This document shows, piece after piece, positions 12,384 to 21,748 of a stretch of 50,424 nt of DNA. Under the pieces are notes generated by a model. That model was not told the origin of the DNA and made no database searches. It worked only from the letters and a program-made list of their open reading frames with translations. The stretch is from positions 1 to 50,424 of the forward strand of contig CACMTJ010000008.1 of the NCBI GenBank assembly GCA_902616595.1. The letters are read 5' to 3'. The DNA is from an uncultured Prochlorococcus sp. GTDB taxonomy: Bacteria > Cyanobacteriota > Cyanobacteriia > PCC-6307 > Cyanobiaceae. Position 1 is the stretch's first letter. Each line of letters opens with the position of its first letter. Both the position numbers and the translations under genes were made by a program.

Positions 12384-13178
12384 TTAAGAATTGTTTGGCC
12401 AATCTGATTGCATCAGATTCATAATCAATTTAAACCAATGATTAATCAATAATTCCTTTAAATTTTTCCCTAAAGACTCATTTGCTCCTCTACTATCTCC
12501 AATAACTCCTGATTTACTGAAGTCGTCAGTAAGCCAAGCAGTAGGCGCATTGCCCTCTAGACTCCAACCTTCAGGGATCTCTACTTTATAGCCCTCATTT
12601 GGGCGTTCATCACCTACTAATTCTGGTTTCAAAGCCAGCATCAAACTTGTTTCAGCTAAAGAAGCATGAAGCCCATCCTCAATTTCAGTTTTTGTTAACA
12701 ATTCACTCAATCCATTCACACCACTCCATAAGAAACAAGGGAAAACTGCCATCCCTGGTGCGACACATCTTAGCTCTCTTGCAGCTGTATTTAATAGTGA
12801 AATTTGACCTCCATGTCCATTAATTAATATCAATCTTTTAAAACCCATTTCAGATAATTGACCTCCGACTTCCTTTATCATTGAGGTTATTAAATTTGAG
12901 GAAAGTGATATTGTCCCGGCAAAACCCTTATGTTCTGGAGAAAAACCAATATATTGCGTTGGAAGTTTTTTTAATGGAATATCGGCAGAGAATAATTTTA
13001 AAACTTCGCTAATAATTTCATCAACAAAAATACTGTCTGTAGCAAGAGGCAAATGTGGTCCATGTTGTTCAACAGCACCGAATGGCCATATCACTGTTGA
13101 TCTTTTGTTTTTTGCAACACATTCAATTTCTTGCCAATTTAAATATTCAAATTTATTAGGTATTGGTTTAAAGTTCAT
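12384..13178 (-). CDS. Creatininase-family amidohydrolase
   Basis: The 264-residue protein matches the creatininase / FAPy-deformylase-like metalloenzyme family. Metal-binding residues sit in VEQHGPHLPLATDSIF (Glu, His and Asp), in INGHGGQ (His), and a further Glu in HASLAETSLML. Members hydrolyse cyclic or linear amides; known activities include creatinine, formamidopyrimidines and peptide maturation. The motifs show an intact di-metal site but not the substrate. Creatinine itself is an unlikely substrate for a marine phototroph, so the true substrate is probably an amide of nucleotide or cofactor metabolism. The gene has its own ATG at 13178 and is divergent from the S1-domain gene. Confidence 0.82.
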   Translation of the reverse strand: MNFKPIPNKFEYLNWQEIECVAKNKRSTVIWPFGAVEQHGPHLPLATDSIFVDEIISEVLKLFSADIPLKKLPTQYIGFSPEHKGFAGTISLSSNLITSMIKEVGGQLSEMGFKRLILINGHGGQISLLNTAARELRCVAPGMAVFPCFLWSGVNGLSELLTKTEIEDGLHASLAETSLMLALKPELVGDERPNEGYKVEIPEGWSLEGNAPTAWLTDDFSKSGVIGDSRGANESLGKNLKELLINHWFKLIMNLMQSDWPNNS

Positions 13179-13244
13179 TAATTTTAATTTTGAGTACTAA
13201 CATTTAGAGTATGTTAATAATTAATCATTCTTATTTTACCTACG

Positions 13245-14450
13245 ATGGGAGTCAGTAATAAAAATGCCCAAGATAATATCCAACCAAAGGGCACCAAAAA
13301 ACCTCTTCAGGTACTTCATATAAGCAAGAAAGATACTCAAAAAATAGATAATGAGCTAACCAATTCGCAAGAAGAAATTAAAAAAGAAGATATCGCAATC
13401 AAACCGCAAATCATTAAAACTGATTCAGTAAAAAAAATTGAGGAAAATAACGAAAAGACCAAGGATTTAGATATATCTCAACAAAATTTAACTCAAAAAG
13501 ACTTAAATAGACCCTTTAATTTTTCTGAGCAAAACACAGATTTTCAATTTGAACGAACAGTTGATGAATTCGATTTTGATGAAAGTGCTTTTTTGGAGGC
13601 TTTAAATGCAAATGAGCCAATTGGGGCTACAGGAGAAACAATTTCAGGTAAGGTTATAGCAATCGAAAGTGATGGACTATATGTTGACATTGGCGGAAAA
13701 GCACCTGGTTATATGCCCAAAAAAGAATGTGGTTTGGGTGTCATCACTAACTTTAAGGAAAAGTTTTCTATAGGCCTTGAAATGGAAGTTTTGGTTATCA
13801 AAGAGCAAAATGCTGATGGGATGGTAACAGTGAGCGCTCGGGCATTAATCCTCAGGCAAAGTTGGGAGAAAGTATCAAGTTCCGCAAAAAGTGGCGAATT
13901 AATTAACGTTTTAATTAATGGATTTAATAGAGGTGGGCTTACGTGTGATGTGGATGGATTAAGAGGATTCATCCCAAGATCCCAACTTGAAAATGGTCAA
14001 GATTATCAATCTTTTGTTGGCAAAACTCTAAAAGTAGCTTTTCTTGAGGTGAATCCAGAATCCAGAAAATTAGTTCTCTCTGAAAAGAAAGCATCATTAG
14101 TCTCTAAACTTACAAGTTTAGAATTAGGTCAATTAATTGAAGGAGAAGTTTTAGCAGTAAAACCATATGGCTTTTTTATAGATTTAGATGGGGCTAGTGG
14201 ACTTCTTCATCAATCCTCACTAACAAATGGATCGATTCGTTCCTTAAGAGAAGTTTTTAGAGAAGGGGAAATGATAAAAGCTTTAATATCTGAAATAGAC
14301 CTCGAAAAAGGTCGTATTGGTCTCAATACAGCACTCCTAGAAAACTCTGCGGGAGAATTAATTATTGATAAGCAAAAAGTTATGCGAGAAGCCTCAGAGA
14401 GAGCACTAAAAACTAAAGCACTCTTCGATAAAAAAGAACAAGATAAATGA
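13245..14450 (+). CDS. S1-domain RNA-binding protein, ribosomal protein S1-like
   Basis: The 401-residue protein has three S1 domains. They lie at about residues 130-200 (GATGETISGKVIAIESDG), 212-285 (GELINVLINGFNRGG) and 297-365 (GQLIEGEVLAVKPYG). Before them is a 115-residue, Lys/Glu/Gln-rich extension that looks disordered. Cyanobacterial S1 proteins usually have three S1 domains, unlike the six in E. coli, and many picocyanobacteria carry more than one gene of this type. The long charged extension makes this the second, S1-like paralogue rather than the main rpsA, though I cannot prove it from this window. It overlaps the next gene at ATGA. Confidence 0.85.
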   Translation: MGVSNKNAQDNIQPKGTKKPLQVLHISKKDTQKIDNELTNSQEEIKKEDIAIKPQIIKTDSVKKIEENNEKTKDLDISQQNLTQKDLNRPFNFSEQNTDFQFERTVDEFDFDESAFLEALNANEPIGATGETISGKVIAIESDGLYVDIGGKAPGYMPKKECGLGVITNFKEKFSIGLEMEVLVIKEQNADGMVTVSARALILRQSWEKVSSSAKSGELINVLINGFNRGGLTCDVDGLRGFIPRSQLENGQDYQSFVGKTLKVAFLEVNPESRKLVLSEKKASLVSKLTSLELGQLIEGEVLAVKPYGFFIDLDGASGLLHQSSLTNGSIRSLREVFREGEMIKALISEIDLEKGRIGLNTALLENSAGELIIDKQKVMREASERALKTKALFDKKEQDK

Positions 14451-15352
14451 ACATTAATAAAAAAATAGAGTCAAGTCTTAAATTAAAAATTTCAGATTGG
14501 GAATTAGATTTTTACTCAAGACCAATTATTGAATCAAATGGAAAAAAAAGGTGGGAATTAATTATCTGCTCTACAAGAAGTTATAAAACAGAAGATGTTT
14601 TTCTTTGGAATAAAAAGTGCCCTGCTAATGAAGTTAATTCAGTGTGGCTTACAAAGTCGCTAAATGAAGCAATAAGTGAAGCAAAAAAACAAGGGTGGGA
14701 GAAACCTTCTATAGTTCGATTCTGGAGGTCGTCAATGAAATCGATCATTAAGAAATCTCTGGAGGCCGTAAGTATTGAGGCAATTGTAAGTAGGAGAACT
14801 TACAATTTATTTGATAGAATCGAATTTCTTGAAAAGGAGATTTATCCAAAGGAAAAAGGTTATGTAAGAGGTGTATTAGCTCCTACTTTTACTTCTAAAA
14901 TTGAAAACTCTCCTACACCTCTACCAGAAGCAGTAAGAGGTGATGCTTTAACTATCTCTGAAATATCATTTGGCGAATTAAAATTAGCGGAAAATTGGCC
15001 TATGGAATTTGGAGATATTTTCCCAATTCAGCAAGATTTAGATGATAATTACTTAGTTCCAGGATTAAGACTTTTTAGCAAAAATAGATCTCTAGCACTT
15101 TCGGCATGGTTTAGTTGTTTAGAACCTATTAAATTAGTCGTAAACAAGAACCAACTCATACTTGAAGCTTCAGAAGATGATAAGTGGCTGGTAACTGATT
15201 TACCAGAAAAAGATGCAAACATTTTGAATACAAAGTTTTTAGAGAATAAAAAAAATTCTTTTGGTTATCAATTTATTTCCATACAGTCAACGCCTTATAT
15301 TGAAAAATTTGCAGGATTCTGGATTTTAAGAGATATTGAATTAATTTCATAA
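14447..15352 (+). CDS. Tab2/Atab2-family RNA-binding protein
   Basis: The 301-residue protein begins with WELDFYSRPIIESNGKKRWE, the signature of the Tab2/Atab2 (DUF1092) family. In algae and plants the family binds the 5' leader of psaB mRNA and is needed for its translation, hence for photosystem I assembly. FWRSSMKSIIKKSLE and LPEAVRGDALTISEIS match further conserved blocks. The start ATG overlaps the stop of the S1-domain gene by four bases (ATGA), so the two RNA-binding proteins are translationally coupled. The role in cyanobacteria is inferred from homologues. Confidence 0.88.
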   Translation: MNINKKIESSLKLKISDWELDFYSRPIIESNGKKRWELIICSTRSYKTEDVFLWNKKCPANEVNSVWLTKSLNEAISEAKKQGWEKPSIVRFWRSSMKSIIKKSLEAVSIEAIVSRRTYNLFDRIEFLEKEIYPKEKGYVRGVLAPTFTSKIENSPTPLPEAVRGDALTISEISFGELKLAENWPMEFGDIFPIQQDLDDNYLVPGLRLFSKNRSLALSAWFSCLEPIKLVVNKNQLILEASEDDKWLVTDLPEKDANILNTKFLENKKNSFGYQFISIQSTPYIEKFAGFWILRDIELIS

Positions 15353-15361
15353 ATTCAGTCT

Positions 15362-15366
15362 AGGAG
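15362..15366 (+). promoter_or_regulatory. Ribosome binding site placing the pgeF start at ATT
   Basis: AGGAG lies 10 bp after the Tab2 stop codon and exactly eight bases before ATT 15375. No ATG, GTG or TTG exists in the pgeF frame between the in-frame stop at 15342-15344 and GTG 15582. A good Shine-Dalgarno sequence at the right distance therefore supports ATT as the initiator. Confidence 0.55.
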
Positions 15367-15374
15367 CAGGAACT

Positions 15375-16157
15375 ATTCCTTACAAAGAAATATATTTCAT
15401 AAAAAAGGAAATTTATATTCAAAACAAAAAATTTGAGTATTATTCATCACCTGTACTTAGTCAAAATAATTTCAAACATGCATACTTCACGAAGTCTTGC
15501 TCTGAGAAATTTCTTCAATTATTAGGGAATCACTTTAATGAAAATTCCATAAATTGTGTTTCCAATCAAATTCACAGTAACGTGATAGTGTTTGGATCTC
15601 ATTCGCAAAAAGGAAATAAGACTGATGCAGATGGTCTTATTGGCAATAAAAGCAGTCAAAACTTATGGGTTTACACAGCCGATTGTATGCCAATATTTTT
15701 TGCAGATAAAAGAACAAGAAATGTAGCAAACTTGCATTGTGGAAGAAAAGGTTTAGAAAAAAAAATAATAAAAAATCTGGTAAAAATTTTCGATAATTTT
15801 GGGACATCTAGAGATGACTTACTCGTTGCAATAGGACCAGCGATTTCTAAGGAACATTATCTAGTTGATAAAATGACACTCAAAGAATTTTATAGCAAGG
15901 CCGAAAACAAAAACATAACTTTCAAATTGACTAAAACCAAAAAAGATCTTTGTTTTAGTAATTCAAATCACTTCAGCGAGCAAAACTTAAATCAACTTGA
16001 CCTAAAAAGATCTGCCTATAGACAACTTTTAAATGAGAACATCCCTCATACAAATATAGACATCTCAAATTTATGCACATACAAATTCAATAATGAATTT
16101 AATTCCTGGAGAAAGAGCAAAACAATCTCGAGACAATGGAATCTTATTTGCTCATAA
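15375..16157 (+). CDS. pgeF: PgeF/YfiH-family (laccase-domain) protein, probable ATT start
   Basis: The family includes peptidoglycan-editing factor and purine-nucleoside-phosphorylase enzymes with a Cys/His zinc site. The key residues are present: His in SNQIHSNV, Cys in YTADCMPIFF, and His in NLHCGRKGLE. From the first standard start, GTG 15582, the protein would have only 191 residues and would lose the N-terminal third, including the QIH histidine. The frame upstream is open and encodes family-like sequence (FEYYSSPVLSQNNFKHAYFT). Starting at ATT 15375 gives 260 residues, close to the usual 240-260. It is the third gene after the S1-like and Tab2 genes. Confidence 0.8.
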   Translation: MPYKEIYFIKKEIYIQNKKFEYYSSPVLSQNNFKHAYFTKSCSEKFLQLLGNHFNENSINCVSNQIHSNVIVFGSHSQKGNKTDADGLIGNKSSQNLWVYTADCMPIFFADKRTRNVANLHCGRKGLEKKIIKNLVKIFDNFGTSRDDLLVAIGPAISKEHYLVDKMTLKEFYSKAENKNITFKLTKTKKDLCFSNSNHFSEQNLNQLDLKRSAYRQLLNENIPHTNIDISNLCTYKFNNEFNSWRKSKTISRQWNLICS

Positions 16158-16163
16158 AGATAA

Positions 16164-16514
16164 TTAACTTGGGCAAATTTCACTACTTAAATTTTTAGCA
16201 ACCAATAATTCCGTCATCTCCTTAGTACCTTTAATATTAAAAACCTTGGCTAACAAAACATCCTCTTTGAAACCAAAAGGCTTTATTTTCACTTTGCTCC
16301 CCCTTGGGAATTCACTCTTAAGTAGATTAGTTGCTTCAATCTCATCATTTTCTTTTACATCTACACAAAATAATCCTATAGTTAAATTTCTATTTTGATC
16401 CCCCATCAAAATAGTATTTGAACTTTTAATTTGAAGAATTTCGGCCGAGTTTACCTTTACAGGATTAAGAACAATCAAGCAAATTATAATTATAATTTTT
16501 AATAATTTTTTCAA
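16164..16514 (-). CDS. Secreted small protein with a degenerate nuclease-like (SNase/OB) fold
   Basis: This 116-residue protein starts at TTG 16514 with a classic signal peptide (MKKLLKIIIIICLIVLNPVK, cleavage probably after VNSA). The mature part, about 92 residues, follows the pattern of a staphylococcal-nuclease-like domain: CVDVKENDEIEATNLL, then a V-K-I-K strand, then LLAKVFNIKGTKEMTELLVAKNL. The Arg residues that make the catalytic site in true SNases appear to be replaced by Gly and Leu, so nuclease activity is doubtful. It would be exported to the periplasm or lumen. The assignment rests on pattern similarity only. Confidence 0.6.
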   Translation of the reverse strand: MKKLLKIIIIICLIVLNPVKVNSAEILQIKSSNTILMGDQNRNLTIGLFCVDVKENDEIEATNLLKSEFPRGSKVKIKPFGFKEDVLLAKVFNIKGTKEMTELLVAKNLSSEICPS

Positions 16515-16584
16515 TTCAGAAATATCTAAGTTTTCTGAATTATCCTAAAGTTAATTTTTTAAAATGACGAATTTTTAAAAAAAA

Positions 16585-18360
16585 TTAGTCTTCACAGTTT
16601 ACATATCCAACCATTTGAGCATTACTTTTACCAGGAGGAACCATTGGATAGCAATTTTCACCTCTTCTGACAAGGATATTAATCAAAGCAGGGCCTTCAT
16701 GATCAAGCGCATTTTTTAATTCATTCTGTAATTGCTTCCTATCAGAAATTAAGTATCCTTTAACTCCAAAAGACTCTGCAAGTTTTACAAAATCAGGTTC
16801 ACCACAACTCATATCAGATGAGGAATATCTTTCATCATAGAAACTTTCCTGCCATTGTCTTACCATCCCTTGCCAGCGATTATTAATAATGATCAATTTC
16901 ACCTTTAGACCATATTGAGATAAGGTTCCTAATTCTTGAATATTCATTAAGACACTTGCATCTCCTGCAATACAAATTACATCTGAATTAGGTAAGGCTG
17001 CTTTTACTCCAATTGCCGCTGGCAATCCAAAACCCATAGTTCCTAAGCCTGCACTACTAATCCATTTTCTTGGAGAATTCCTAAGATATTGAGCAGCCCA
17101 CATCTGATGTTGTCCTACATCTGTAGTTATATAAGATTCTGGTGAAAGTTCCCTCACTTTTATAAGAACTTCCTGAGGATAAATTTCTCCTTCTTTAGGG
17201 GGTTCATATAAAGGGTGTTTATGTTTCCAAGAATCAATTTTTTCTAACCAGTTTTTCGTCTGACAAGTAAATTTGTTTTTTAGAGATTGTTCATTAATTT
17301 TCAGAACAGCTTTTGAAACATCAGCAACAATTGCGACATCTACACGTCTATTTTTATTAACTTCTGCTGGGTCGATATCTATATGAATTACCTTTGCATT
17401 AGGTGCAAAAGTATCTAATTTCCCTGTCACCCTATCATCGAATCTAGCTCCAATAGCAATTAAAAGATCGCATTCTGTAACAGCAAAATTTGCATAAGCA
17501 GTTCCATGCATTCCTAACATCCCAACTGATAAATTGTCTTTTTCATCAAAAGCACCCTTCCCCATTAAGGTGGTGGTAACTGGTATTTGATAATTCTTTG
17601 CCAAAGTTTTTATTTCATCATGAGCTCCTGAAGATATTGCCCCACCTCCTACATATAGAAGAGGTCTTTCAGAATCTTCAATTAATTTAATTGCTTTGTT
17701 GATATCGTAATCATTAATTTCTCCATTCCTTTTAAATCCTTTAGGAATAATCTCACCAGGCAAAACTCTTTGGTAATTAAAGAACTCCTGACCTACATCT
17801 TTGGGTATATCAATTAAAACAGGGCCTGGCCTTCCAGATGAGGCTATAAAAAAAGCTTCAGAAACTACTTTCGCAATATCTGAAGGATCCCTTATTACCC
17901 ATGAATGTTTCACTATTGGAAGAGTTATGCCGAAAATATCAGTTTCTTGAAAAGCGTCTGTTCCTATAGCAGGTCTTGGAACTTGACCTGTAACTACAAC
18001 TAGAGGGACTGAATCCATTTGCGCAGTGGCAATTCCAGTTACCAAATTTGTTGCACCTGGGCCTGAGGTTCCAAAACATACTCCTACTTCACCAGTAGAT
18101 CTTGCATAACCATCAGCCGCATGTGAACCACCTTGTTCATGCCTAACCATATAGTGCTTTAACCAACCATCTTGTTCTGCCTTATGAACAGCATCATATA
18201 TCGGTAGAATGGCTCCCCCGGGATATCCAAATATAACTTTTACTCCATGAATTTTTAAAGAATCCATTAGTGCATCTGCACCAGTTATCCAAACTGGATT
18301 TTCATGTTTTGAACTACCCTTTGAAAAGGATCTCGAAGTAAGGGTCACTAAAGATTTCAA
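16585..18360 (-). CDS. ilvB: Acetolactate synthase large subunit
   Basis: The enzyme condenses pyruvate with pyruvate or 2-oxobutyrate in the synthesis of valine, leucine and isoleucine, using thiamine diphosphate, FAD and Mg2+. The 591-residue protein has the catalytic Glu in [17 protein letters not shown], the FAD region around [12 protein letters not shown], and the thiamine diphosphate motif that begins [13 protein letters not shown] and ends in IINNRWQGM. The C-terminal domain is complete. The regulatory small subunit is not in this window. The first start is TTG 18360; GTG at 18348 (VTLTSRSF) is an equally good candidate. Confidence 0.95.
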   Translation of the reverse strand: MKSLVTLTSRSFSKGSSKHENPVWITGADALMDSLKIHGVKVIFGYPGGAILPIYDAVHKAEQDGWLKHYMVRHEQGGSHAADGYARSTGEVGVCFGTSGPGATNLVTGIATAQMDSVPLVVVTGQVPRPAIGTDAFQETDIFGITLPIVKHSWVIRDPSDIAKVVSEAFFIASSGRPGPVLIDIPKDVGQEFFNYQRVLPGEIIPKGFKRNGEINDYDINKAIKLIEDSERPLLYVGGGAISSGAHDEIKTLAKNYQIPVTTTLMGKGAFDEKDNLSVGMLGMHGTAYANFAVTECDLLIAIGARFDDRVTGKLDTFAPNAKVIHIDIDPAEVNKNRRVDVAIVADVSKAVLKINEQSLKNKFTCQTKNWLEKIDSWKHKHPLYEPPKEGEIYPQEVLIKVRELSPESYITTDVGQHQMWAAQYLRNSPRKWISSAGLGTMGFGLPAAIGVKAALPNSDVICIAGDASVLMNIQELGTLSQYGLKVKLIIINNRWQGMVRQWQESFYDERYSSSDMSCGEPDFVKLAESFGVKGYLISDRKQLQNELKNALDHEGPALINILVRRGENCYPMVPPGKSNAQMVGYVNCED

Positions 18361-18482
18361 TATTTAATATAAATATTAAACTCAATTAAATACTTTTGCC
18401 TCATTTAGAAATGTAATGTCAGAAATGTATTCAAAAAATCTTTAAAAATTTAAAAATTTTCAAATAAATATTAATTTTTTTA

Positions 18483-19658
18483 TTATAAGATACCTAATTT
18501 ATGTAATGGACCAGAGCCTGAAATAAGTTCAATAAAAAGCACAAGAAAAATAATCATTGCAACTCTTCCATTCCACACTTCTGAACTATTATTCCAACCC
18601 CATTGCCACTTCTCCTGAGGATAAAGCTTAACTTTTTCAGGCAACTGAGAGGCCTCCTCTATATTAACTAGAGGCCCTTCCAAGCAGGAAATCACTAAAT
18701 CACTAAGACCCTCAATAAAAGTAGGATGAGTATTTAGAGCCTTAACCCTCCGAAAATTTTTAATACCAGCCTTTTCAGCAATTTCTTTATATTCAATATC
18801 AATTTCTTGTAATGTTTCGATATGCTCTCCAACGAAACTTATAGGAACCACAATCAGATCATTAACATTTGACCTCCCAAGATCAGCTAACACTTCTTCT
18901 GTATAAGGTTTCAACCATTCCACAGGACCAACTCTACTTTGATAAGAAAGTGTATGAGGGTTACTATGACCCAAACATTTTTCCAGCTCATTTACAATTA
19001 ATAAAGAACAATCTTCAATTTGTTGTTTGTAAGGGTCTCCAGCTTCCTCTACGTAACTCTTAGGAACTCCATGAGCAGTGAAAAATATATGGGCTTTTGA
19101 GGGTGATTCACAAAGTGAAATCTGTTCAGAAATTAATTCGACCATAGACTTTAAATAACCTGATTGACTGAACCAACTCCTAACACATCTCATTGGAACC
19201 TTCTTAAATTCATCATCAGAATCTCTCAATTTTTTTAATTCTCTAAAGCTCGAACCACTAGTACTTATCGAAAAATGCGGATACAAGGGTATTACAATAA
19301 CCTGATCTATGCCATCTGCTTTCATATCAGCAATTGCTGATTCGGTAAAAGGATGCCAATACCTCATAGCGATGTAGGTAGTGGCATTAAATCCCTTGTC
19401 TCTTAATTTAGATTGTAATTCTCTTGCTTGTTGTTCAGTTATCCTTCTGATAGGTGAACCTCCACCGATTGAAAGGTAGGCCTGTTGTGAAGTAGTACTC
19501 CTAAGCGTACTAATTAACCAAGCTAAGGGCTTTTGAAAAAAAGGGAAAGGGGTCCTGATTATTTCTGGATCAGAAAAAAGATTATATAAGAATGGGCCTA
19601 CATCATTAATGCGTTCAGGCCCCCCTAAATTCATTAGTAAGACGCCTATTTTATCCAT
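18483..19658 (-). CDS. hemH: Ferrochelatase with C-terminal chlorophyll-binding-like segment
   Basis: HemH inserts Fe2+ into protoporphyrin IX to make heme, the branch opposite to chlorophyll synthesis. Catalytic motifs include [10 protein letters not shown] at the N terminus and [14 protein letters not shown], whose His is the metal-delivery residue, near residue 200. The 391-residue length exceeds the 320-residue core because of an added tail. The tail ends with [20 protein letters not shown], a high-light-inducible-protein-like transmembrane helix with the chlorophyll-binding ExxNGRxAM pattern. In cyanobacteria this tail ties the enzyme to thylakoids and influences dimerisation and regulation. 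Confidence 0.96.
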   Translation of the reverse strand: MDKIGVLLMNLGGPERINDVGPFLYNLFSDPEIIRTPFPFFQKPLAWLISTLRSTTSQQAYLSIGGGSPIRRITEQQARELQSKLRDKGFNATTYIAMRYWHPFTESAIADMKADGIDQVIVIPLYPHFSISTSGSSFRELKKLRDSDDEFKKVPMRCVRSWFSQSGYLKSMVELISEQISLCESPSKAHIFFTAHGVPKSYVEEAGDPYKQQIEDCSLLIVNELEKCLGHSNPHTLSYQSRVGPVEWLKPYTEEVLADLGRSNVNDLIVVPISFVGEHIETLQEIDIEYKEIAEKAGIKNFRRVKALNTHPTFIEGLSDLVISCLEGPLVNIEEASQLPEKVKLYPQEKWQWGWNNSSEVWNGRVAMIIFLVLFIELISGSGPLHKLGIL

Positions 19659-19723
19659 CTAAAATTTATGTAGATTGAAAATAAACATTAAAAACGTCAT
19701 CATATGGTCAATTATATAAGTAA

Positions 19724-20893
19724 ATGAACGTAATTCAGGAAATTAATAATTTCAATGATAAATTTGCTACTCAAGGAAGCAAGCTTAAAATTGAGAAAAG
19801 AGGAGAAAAATTAAATATTCGTGGTTCACTACCCTCCAAAGAAGATAAAAATATCTTTAAAATTCAAAGAATATCTCTTGGTTTAAAGGCTAATATTTCT
19901 GGATTAGAGGAAGCCAAAAAAAAATTACAATTAATCAATTTGCAATTGGAATTGAATCAATTTGATTGGATTAATTGGATAGGCAATCCCTATAAAAAGC
20001 AAATAAAAGATGGTTTTGAATTCCCAAATAGATTAAATCAATTTGAGGAATTTTTTTTTAAAGAAAATAAAGGTGATTTTAGAACCAGCACTAGAAAAAC
20101 CACTTGGAGGAGTTCTTACAAACCATATATGAAAAGAATCTTAGATGTTTATAGTGATCACGAAAATGAAGCTTTAGAGAAAATATTTCAAAAGACACTT
20201 GAAAGTTACAAGGAAGGAAGCAGAAGTAGAAAACAATGCGCTACTTCTCTAAGTGTTTTAGCTAAGTTTTTGGAAATTAAACTACCAGAAGATTGGAAAT
20301 TAAATTCTAGAGGATATGGTCTAAACAAAGCAGGATTTAGGGACCTCCCGACAGATGAGTTAATAGAGAAACTTTGGGAGAAGATACCAAACAAATCTTG
20401 GAAATTTGTTTTTGGTTTGATGGCTACATATGGATTAAGAAATCATGAAGTATTTTTTTGTGATTTAAGTTCTCTAACTAATTTTGGGGACAAAATTATT
20501 AGAGTTTTACCTACAACTAAAACTGGGGAGCATCAAGTTTGGCCATTTCATCCTGAATGGGTGGAAAAGTTCGAATTATCAAAACTTGGTGAGAATCCAG
20601 AACTACTACCAAATATTAAAAGAGACCTGAAAAACACAACCTTACAGAATATTGGGAAAAAAATTACAGATCAGTTTAAGCGTTACTCTTTACAAATAAA
20701 ACCTTATGACCTCAGGCATGCTTGGGCAGTGAGAACTATTTTTTATGATTTACCTGATACTGTGGCAGCTAGAATGATGGGACATTCGGTTAGTTTACAT
20801 ACTCAAACTTATCACCACTGGATTACTAAAAGAGATCAACAACAAGCAGTAAATAATGCACTATTAAAAGTTAAAAAAGCTAAAAATATTTAA
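19724..20893 (+). CDS. Tyrosine recombinase / phage-type integrase family protein
   Basis: The 389-residue protein has an N-terminal segment of about 90 residues resembling an arm-binding region, a SAM-like core-binding domain near 90-200, and a C-terminal catalytic domain. Visible catalytic residues are Arg in TYGLRNHEV, Lys in TTKTGEHQVW, Arg and His in PYDLRHAWA, His in MMGHSVSLH, and Tyr in TQTYHHW. The usual first His of the HxxR motif is Tyr here. No tRNA, direct repeat or phage gene is adjacent, and the base composition is like the neighbours. It may be a stably inherited chromosomal recombinase rather than an active mobile element. It is divergent from hemH across a 65-bp gap. Confidence 0.85.
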   Translation: MNVIQEINNFNDKFATQGSKLKIEKRGEKLNIRGSLPSKEDKNIFKIQRISLGLKANISGLEEAKKKLQLINLQLELNQFDWINWIGNPYKKQIKDGFEFPNRLNQFEEFFFKENKGDFRTSTRKTTWRSSYKPYMKRILDVYSDHENEALEKIFQKTLESYKEGSRSRKQCATSLSVLAKFLEIKLPEDWKLNSRGYGLNKAGFRDLPTDELIEKLWEKIPNKSWKFVFGLMATYGLRNHEVFFCDLSSLTNFGDKIIRVLPTTKTGEHQVWPFHPEWVEKFELSKLGENPELLPNIKRDLKNTTLQNIGKKITDQFKRYSLQIKPYDLRHAWAVRTIFYDLPDTVAARMMGHSVSLHTQTYHHWITKRDQQQAVNNALLKVKKAKNI

Positions 20894-20928
20894 AGATTTA
20901 TAATCATATAATAAAAAATTAGGTTCAT

Positions 20929-21621
20929 ATGCAAGAAAAACATTCATCTTCCGAGAAAATATTTAATCTCGATAATCAAGCAAAAAAACTTGGTATGGGA
21001 GGAAAACTATCCCCAGATAGCGATGAGAGATCATATAAAAAAAGAATGCAACAAAGAAAAGATATTCAAGCCGAAAGACTACAAATTAGAAAAACAAAAA
21101 AAGGATTATTGATTGTTTTTACAGGAAATGGCAAGGGCAAGACAACTGCATCTTTAGGTATGGCTTTAAGGACGATAGGGCATGGCTATAAAGTGGCAAT
21201 AATTCAATTTATAAAAGGAGGCTGGACCACTGGAGAAGAAAAAGCACTTAAAAATTTATCTTCAAACATATCTTGGCATTCATTAGGAGAAGGATTTACT
21301 TGGGAAACGCAAGACAGAATAAGAGATGAAAAATTAGTTAAAGAAGCATGGCAACTAGCCAAAGAATACATTAAAAACAAATCTTATAAACTTATCATTC
21401 TTGATGAAATTAATATCGCCACAAAACTTGGCTATCTTGCACCAGAGGAAATTATCACTTTTTTAAATAGCTTAAACGATAGAAAAAATCATATTGTTTT
21501 GACTGGAAGGGGAGCATCTGATTCAATTATCAATTACGCTGATCTAGTTACAGAGATGAAACTAATAAGACATCCTTTTAAAGAACAAGGAATAAAAGCA
21601 CAAAAGTGTGTTGAATTTTAG
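20929..21621 (+). CDS. cobO: Cob(I)yrinic acid a,c-diamide adenosyltransferase
   Basis: CobO (BtuR/CobA type) transfers the adenosyl group from ATP to Co(I) corrinoids in cobalamin synthesis. The 230-residue protein has a P-loop GNGKGKTTASLG near residue 66, followed by VAIIQFIKGGWTTGEE, LIILDEINIATKLGYL and LTGRGASDSIINYADLVTEM, all typical of the family. The first 50 residues are Lys/Arg-rich and slightly longer than in E. coli. It is separated from the integrase gene by 35 bp. cobK and a CobW protein elsewhere in the window show that the organism makes its own B12-type cofactor, which in marine picocyanobacteria is pseudocobalamin. Confidence 0.93.
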   Translation: MQEKHSSSEKIFNLDNQAKKLGMGGKLSPDSDERSYKKRMQQRKDIQAERLQIRKTKKGLLIVFTGNGKGKTTASLGMALRTIGHGYKVAIIQFIKGGWTTGEEKALKNLSSNISWHSLGEGFTWETQDRIRDEKLVKEAWQLAKEYIKNKSYKLIILDEINIATKLGYLAPEEIITFLNSLNDRKNHIVLTGRGASDSIINYADLVTEMKLIRHPFKEQGIKAQKCVEF

Positions 21622-21748
21622 TTACAGCAAATTATTATTTAAATTTTCTTTAGGCAAGTTTAGAAATGTTTAAAGACGCAAGCAATATCTGAACAAAAAA
21701 TAAATTTGGTGCATTTACTTGCTAAGGTCTTAAAAGTACAATCATTGA

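Noticed and set aside
15582..16157. pgeF as a truncated gene starting at GTG 15582
   Set aside because: Family-like coding sequence continues upstream without interruption to a good ribosome site, so truncation is less likely than an unusual start codon.
19724..20893. The integrase as the edge of a genomic island or prophage
   Set aside because: Neighbours on both sides are core genes, no tRNA or direct repeats are visible, and composition does not change.
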